A DNA stretch of 64,000 bases. It comes from Isoperla grammatica. Taxonomy: Eukaryota > Arthropoda > Insecta > Plecoptera > Perlodidae. This document shows, piece by piece, positions 58,761 to 64,000 of this stretch. The number at the start of each line of letters is the position of its first letter. The stretch's first letter is position 1. The position numbers and the translations under genes are program-made. The DNA is taken from contig OX246746.1 in assembly GCA_945910005.1 (NCBI GenBank), positions 36,006,638 to 36,070,637 of the forward strand, written 5' to 3'. The notes beneath the pieces were generated by a model, which worked only from the letters and a program-made list of their open reading frames with translations, made no database searches and was not told the DNA's origin.

Positions 58761-59243
58761 TTCGTTCGTATTAGTTACAATCGAAAAACATTACCGAAAT
58801 GATTACTACCCACATCAAAAATACACCCCCAAAAAGATTTTTTCAGAAAAATGTTGATTGAAAATGTATTGCTATCGAAGAAAATGGACCCGTATGGAAG
58901 ATTTAAAGATAATCATAGAAGTGTCAAAAATCGATTGAAAAAATTTGTGTACTTGAGATTGTGATTTGAATAAAATCCCGTAATAGAATTTGCCCCTCCC
59001 TCCCCCCCCCCCCCAAAAAAAAGTACCATCCAAAACGTCTTTTCCAGGAAAATTCGAATGGTAAGATGCATTTTCATCGGAAATGGATTCGTGTGAAAAT
59101 TTTGAAGAAAATCGGTAGAATAGAAGTGGGTCAAAAATCATTTGCAAGATTTGACGACAATTGAATAAAATCATGTAATAAAAATGACCGGATTCCATTT
59201 GAATTTGATGGACATGATCCCTCTACTCGAACGGACCGTGAAC

Positions 59244-59361
59244 CTGTGATTTGCTCGTCAGTCGTCACGGCTCGTCCGGCGGGAGCTGACACCATGACGA
59301 GTGATGTTGCATACAGCTTCGCCAGTATCATCATCCAGCCAAACATTGCAGTCCATTTCAT
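59244..59361 (-). CDS. Candidate signal-peptide exon
   Basis: The ATG at 59361-59359 gives MKWTAMFGWMMILAKLYATS followed by LVMVSAPAGRA, a plausible secretion signal with a hydrophobic core and small residues near a cleavage site. The frame meets ACAG|GTTCAC, a possible donor, at 59244/59243. It lies about 600 bp upstream, on the same strand, of the exon-like region at 58467-58760, so the two could belong to one secreted or membrane protein. This is inference from appearance only. Confidence 0.25.
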
Positions 59362-59430
59362 TGAACTCCCGGCCTCATTCAACCATCTCACACTGACGTA
59401 TAAGAGGAAGGACTGCAGCCAATATTAAAA

Positions 59431-59753
59431 CCCCGCGAGATTAACGTATTTTTGGTAATATCTCAATAACGCCACACTATATATAGAAAAAGTGGCTAAA
59501 AATACGCTTATTTTTAATTATGAGAGTTCAATACCGTATGAAAAAGAATTGGTAGTTTGTAGTAATTATAGTTGTAATTGTTAATTAACTTGTGAATTAA
59601 GTTAATTCACAATAACAATTATAATTACTGCAAACTAACAAACCCTCTTCATACGGTATTGAGCTCTCGCGAATCCAAAATAAGATTATTTGTTACTTCT
59701 TCGATATTTATGGCGTTATTAAGATATGACCAAATTACGTTAATTTCGCGGGG
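59431..59753. repeat. 323-bp foldback with CCCCGCGA ends
   Basis: CCCCGCGAGATTAACGTATT at the left is inverted as AATTACGTTAATTTCGCGGGG at the right. Further pairing includes TCAATACCGTATGAA and GTTAATTAACTTGTGAATTA at the centre. Arms about 150 bp. Confidence 0.87.
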
Positions 59754-60056
59754 TGTAACATTGGCTGTAGTCCTTCCTCTACCCAAACGCGTCGGATGTT
59801 ATATTTTCCAAGGGGGAAGTAGAGTAGAGGTAAACTCTAATTCAAGATGGGTTCTGGGGCAAAGTCCCAGCCACTGGTGTCCCGGAAAATAACTTGGTCC
59901 TTGTATATACCACACATTTGATTAAACTTATCCTGTTTCCCAGACGTATAATGTCCATGCCCTGGTGCCCCCAGATGTGTTGTTTACCGGGCACTTGAGA
60001 AACACAAGAGGACTTGACTACGGTATCTGGGGCCTCATATCCCTCCCTTGAGTAAG

Positions 60057-60531
60057 TCAGCGAAGTGACTTATCGACCCCAACCTCTTGGTGTGTTACAT
60101 ACTGCTCTAGGATCTTGATGTGCAAGTACAGGTGACAATATATCGGAACCTCTGAACAAAACACTGCATCTCGATATCTGCTCGCGCGCTTTTCGAGTGT
60201 GCATGTTTGTACTCCACTTACCACTAATCGTTGATCACAGACAAAGAAATGTAGCCATGGTTTTATGCCAATGGTAGGTGGGCGTGGGCTTTTCAGCGGA
60301 TGGCTCTCGCTCTCAAACTCCAAGGTCACATTTTGATGCAAGCCGACGGCGCTCTACAACCTTGAAGCCAATGGCTTGTGCTGTAACAAAGACTGGATGA
60401 ATCCAGGTAATTGCTACTGTGATGCACAACTCATGTTCGCAACTCCTTCGTTCTTTGAACTTGATCACATTTTCAACCAAGGGGAGATAGTTGGCGCGAG
60501 ACATAAAGTCTGTTGGCCCTGGAGTGGCCAC
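60057..60531 (-). other. Possible frameshifted gene remnant
   Basis: Two consecutive minus-strand frames overlap around 60313-60341. The first, 60531-60313, contains FMSRANYLPLVENVIKFKER. The second, 60341-60057, contains PLKSPRPPTIGIKPWLHFFV. Both look protein-like and would be continuous if one frame slip were assumed. A GTAAGT follows VCDQRLV at about 60213. No family recognised. Confidence 0.25.
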
Positions 60532-60539
60532 TCAGTCTG

Positions 60540-62168
60540 ATCTGACGCGAGTATGATAGATGATGCTGTGCGTGTTTGGGAAAACTTATTGCCGGCAACA
60601 AGAATCAAACCTGAAGCTGTGGGACTGAGGCACTTCCTCGGCTATTTCTATTCAAGATTGGGCACATTTCTTTCTGTCAACCTGCCAAGTAACCAGTAAT
60701 CTTTGGTGTACTGTTGATCTTTCAATGCCCAACATTAATGTTTTTTATTATATAATGAGAACGCTTCCAAATATTGAAAAAGTAATTCTGGTACTGTCTT
60801 TGGTTTTGTATCAAATACACAATGGGTTTAAAAACATTCACAGTTTTTTTTTTTATCGTTACGGTTGTTATTTTATTTATAATTTTATAATTAATAATTA
60901 CCAAAAAAATTAAAAATGACGATCGTAAACCATATTTTGTTTTTTATCTTCTGAAACCCATTGTGTAGCTGATACAAAACTAAAAGCAGGATCAGAATCA
61001 TTTTTTCAATATTTGGAAAATGGTATAATAAAAACCATGTGTTTTGCGCGGTACATACACACACACATAAGCATAGACCTTGGCAAAACTGTTTACCGGT
61101 TTATTAGTAAACCATCCACCCCAGCAGACCACCACATCTTTGTGAAATTAATATACCCTATCTACTCAAGCAAGAGTTTTTTTTTTTATTCTAAATTCGG
61201 TGTAGTTGATTAATGGTAATGCAGGAGGTCCAGGGAAGGGTTTAATTTCTGGTTTGTGGCTTGGGATTTTTTTACTTGTGGAATTTGATTTAAATATATT
61301 GAAATGCAAACGGCGACAATTGAAGTCGTCATAGCTAGACTGAAAATAAGTGGTAAACTGTCCCTCATTGAATCCTTGGAATGAGTGAGGAGATTTATTT
61401 ATTTGTAGAGGTACAGTATCTAATTCTAAACTATGGATGTCACGCCCGGTAAACAAGGTTGTCTCTTGTGTAGAGATGAAATAGGTTACCCATGGTGTTT
61501 GTTTATCGTTTGTATCAAGGCTGGATGCTTTTTAGCAGGGGAACCTTGATGCACATGCAATTAGCCAAAAGCCATTACATTAGTCTGGTCACATTGGCTG
61601 TGATTTTAACAAACATTGCCGTATATGATCTGCTTTATCAAGTTGTAAACTTCCACTTGAAGAAATTAGAATTAAAACAATGGCCACTGTTTTTATTTGC
61701 AACGTTGTAAGTAAATAAATGGAACTCAATTGCATTAAGGTTGCACGAACGCTAAATGTAGGTTATCTGAAAAAAAACACTACTTAGCTTAGACTCGACT
61801 GACAGAGACATTATCTCTTCCAAGTTTAAAACAGAAAATTTGATAGCAAAACCTTGTTGTTGTCTACACGCTATATTCGTCTGTCTGTCTGTATCGATTG
61901 TTATTTCGACTCATGACGTTCGTATTACGAGTCCGAGGAGCTCAACCAGTCGACATTGGCTGACGTCTTACACTTCTCTAAAAATGTTATTGATTAATAT
62001 TTATTAGTGTTCTTAGGTTGTGTTTTCACGTTTGTATGGAAGAGAGGATTTGTACAGGACGGTCATTTTTAGTATTTGCGGGTTTGCGTTGTCGCCTCGA
62101 ACAAACGTATCGAAAATGTTGCATTGCTCTCAAGGATGCACAAATCAAGACAACGATGAATGTTCACA
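60540..62168. other. Non-coding stretch, no gene recognised
   Basis: AT-rich. Contains an inverted pair around 60755-61020 (TTTTTTCAATATTTGGAAA against TTCCAAATATTGAAAAAG, and CTTTGGTTTTGTATCA against TGATACAAAACTAAA), which looks like a decayed foldback of about 290 bp. Confidence 0.5.
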
Positions 62169-62369
62169 CTAAAGCCCCAACCACAATTGTCGGTATCGTG
62201 ATTGTTATCGGGTTCGGGATCGCAGTCGTACATTTTCTGATGCTAAATCATTTTGGCATTACGATTTTATTGTGAACAGCGCCATAAGAACCATGTAAGT
62301 TAACTTTTTCACGATTTTCGGATTGCGATTGCAATCCCGATACCGACAACAATTATGGTTGAGGCTTAA
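62169..62369. mobile_element. 200-bp palindromic MITE
   Basis: CTAAAGCCCCAACCACAATT...GTCGGTATCGTGATTG is inverted as CAATCCCGATACCGACAACA...TGGTTGAGGCTTA. Related to the fragment at 27476-27640. Confidence 0.82.
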
Positions 62370-64000
62370 ATAGAAAAATATTCACGGTTATAACGTTTTA
62401 CGAATTTGTAAAATGCCAAGAACGGCATTTTCATGATTTAAAAGCATATATTTTCCATTCATTTAATCAACATGTAGAAGTATCGAAACCTTTCTTTACA
62501 TTTCAATTGTAACCATGTAACATTTCAGATACATGAAATTCTTCTTGAGAGCAGGAAAGTTTCTCCTTGGAAGCCCCTATGATACAATAATATTCCTGTG
62601 TGGAAGGATATCGTTAGACCATGGGAAGCCGCCTATTTACTTTACTCCCGTCGCTACTATTTCTATTCAAATAGTTCCAGCGTTTCACTACTTCAATAGC
62701 GTATGGTGTGAAGTATGGACGGTATGTTTATACTTCATCCCTTCTATTACGATTTACATACCACTTTCTTCGCTGAGGAACAAAGGGTTTACACACCATA
62801 TTTTGTATCGCTTCCTGTAAAACAAGTCCAGTAAATGGATGTAAAGCAAAGGAGTTTGTGATAGTCGTAATAAACACTTCGACGCGGCTAAAGTACTGCA
62901 CAGTGCACGGGGACATCTCTGTCATCTTTGTTGCTGAATGACACGTCCACTCACCAGAGGCGGAGAATGTAGTGCCCCGAATATTTGCGTTCAGAAGAAC
63001 TGTGTGAATAGTTATTGCTAAAGCTATAACGTCGGCTATGTAAGTACTTTTGCATTTTGCAATGTCTGGGGGGTGGGTGGGCTTCTCATCTCCCGTCTGC
63101 TTGGGTGCGCCACTGACTAACCATTCAACTCGAATATTTTTTATGGAGTATCCTTCAAATAATATCTCAAACTAAATACCCCCCCCCCCTCCCCCCCCCC
63201 CCCATTCACCCAACCCCAGCAGTATTTTTGTTTGCAGTAGGTCTTATTGTTTATATTCTCCCACTTCATCTGCCGGAGTAGGCGACCTTGAGGCGATTAG
63301 TCACTGGTGAACTAGATACCATCTCCGGAAGCAGCGATGTGGTTTTCACTATCAGAAAAATACCTTATCACTATCGGAGTAGTGCAACCTTGTCAGACGA
63401 TTGAGATTCCTAATTCAAGTATTACTGATTGTGATTATCAATGAGACAATGACATATGGATGTATCTACGTTATTAATCGATATTGACGTCACTAATATA
63501 CGAAACAACACACCTTTGCTAGCCCCAACCCCAACGAAACAAGTCTCAGAGCCCAGCCTTATCTACTGCCTTCTCTTGCACGCTGCTTCAACGAAAATCA
63601 AGCGTTCTTTCATGCATTGCTAAAGTTAGTCTTCCGCTTAGTAGAGTGCACAACCATCATTAGTCGCACCGAATCACGGATAATTTGCCAGGTGGACAAT
63701 TTGCCAGGCTTCATTTCGAGACCCTAGGACAATAATTTGCTAGGCTGGAGGGTGACGTCACTTTGGGGAAGTTCATTTTTAAAATGAACTTCTCAAAAGT
63801 TCAGTTCCCTAAAAAAAAGGATCTTGATCAAAAGCTTAAAGGATTAGTAAGATGATAAACTAAAAAATCACCATTGAGTCATTAGTGTATGAAATTCAGT
63901 TATGTGTAAAATAAAATTGATATAGGTTGCTTCAATGCAAGAAAACAAATAGTGATCATTTAGCTATTCTATAAGATTCACTTCGCAACCTCTGCTGCAT
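62370..64000. other. Non-coding right end of the window
   Basis: An open frame of 95 codons at 62533-62820 follows an acceptor-like aacatttcag but has no recognised content. C homopolymers lie at 63179-63203, and a ...GGGTGCGCCACTG motif at 63102-63114 looks like one end of a hAT-like element. A decayed relative of the 51.6/54.3/57.1-kb MITE lies at about 63514-63680. Confidence 0.4.

Noticed and set aside
62533..62820. Membrane-protein exon
   Set aside because: A 95-codon hydrophobic frame after an acceptor-like site, but no domain, and AT-rich DNA readily gives such frames.

Overview
The window is nuclear DNA from an animal, most likely an arthropod. Two observations support this. An exon at 23514-23584 encodes a bestrophin N-terminus close to insect bestrophins as I remember them. 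An interstitial (TTAGG)n block, the arthropod-type telomere unit, lies at 11093-11200. The DNA is AT-rich, gene-poor and intron-rich, and crowded with small transposons. I found no bacterial genes, CRISPR arrays or rRNA. The species cannot be named from the sequence.

Genes: (1) A nearly certain UBE2Z (E2 ubiquitin-conjugating enzyme Z) gene runs on the minus strand from about 10.8 kb down to 3.53 kb. I rebuilt it from splice sites: coding exons 9693-9485, 7101-6729, 4834-4625 and 3703-3530 join in frame and end at a stop. An extra 5' exon at 10822-10664 is possible. (2) The first coding exon of a bestrophin chloride channel lies at 23514-23584 on the plus strand; I did not find its second exon. 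(3) Several open, exon-like stretches on the minus strand (50991-51143, 58467-58760, 59244-59361, 60057-60531) could not be assigned to a family.

Mobile DNA dominates. I could define many elements by terminal inverted repeats (TIRs) plus 8-bp target-site duplications (TSDs), the hAT-type signature. One group carries CCCGGGTACCCG-rich ends (3.99, 8.25, 9.78, 12.64 and 40.09 kb). Another starts with CAGTGGCG-like ends next to long G or C homopolymers (19.3, 20.3 and 41.2 kb). A third starts with CATAGGCGCCGACT or CAGGGGTGGACTGG (52.2 and 52.5 kb). The most striking structure is a nested stack at 16694-21760. A hAT-like element with a perfect ATAATACA TSD carries a 98-bp minisatellite. The minisatellite is interrupted by a TIR element, which is itself split by a 5'-truncated non-LTR retrotransposon, and by a second hAT-like element containing further insertions.

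Other repeats are a tRNA-derived SINE family (best copies at 26.3 and 36.3 kb), a second tRNA-like SINE at 53.6 kb, several long foldback palindromes (10.9, 14.0, 36.0, 46.1, 46.7, 57.6, 59.4 and 62.2 kb), a 31-bp minisatellite (45.3-46.1 kb), a 58-bp minisatellite (47.9-48.4 kb) and a 450-bp (ATT)n tract (29.67-30.13 kb). The stretches between these entries are non-coding as far as I can tell. I saw no single new cellular system. The best leads are the nested transposon stack, the hAT families that end in G/C homopolymers, and the TTAGG array enclosed by a foldback next to a gene start.
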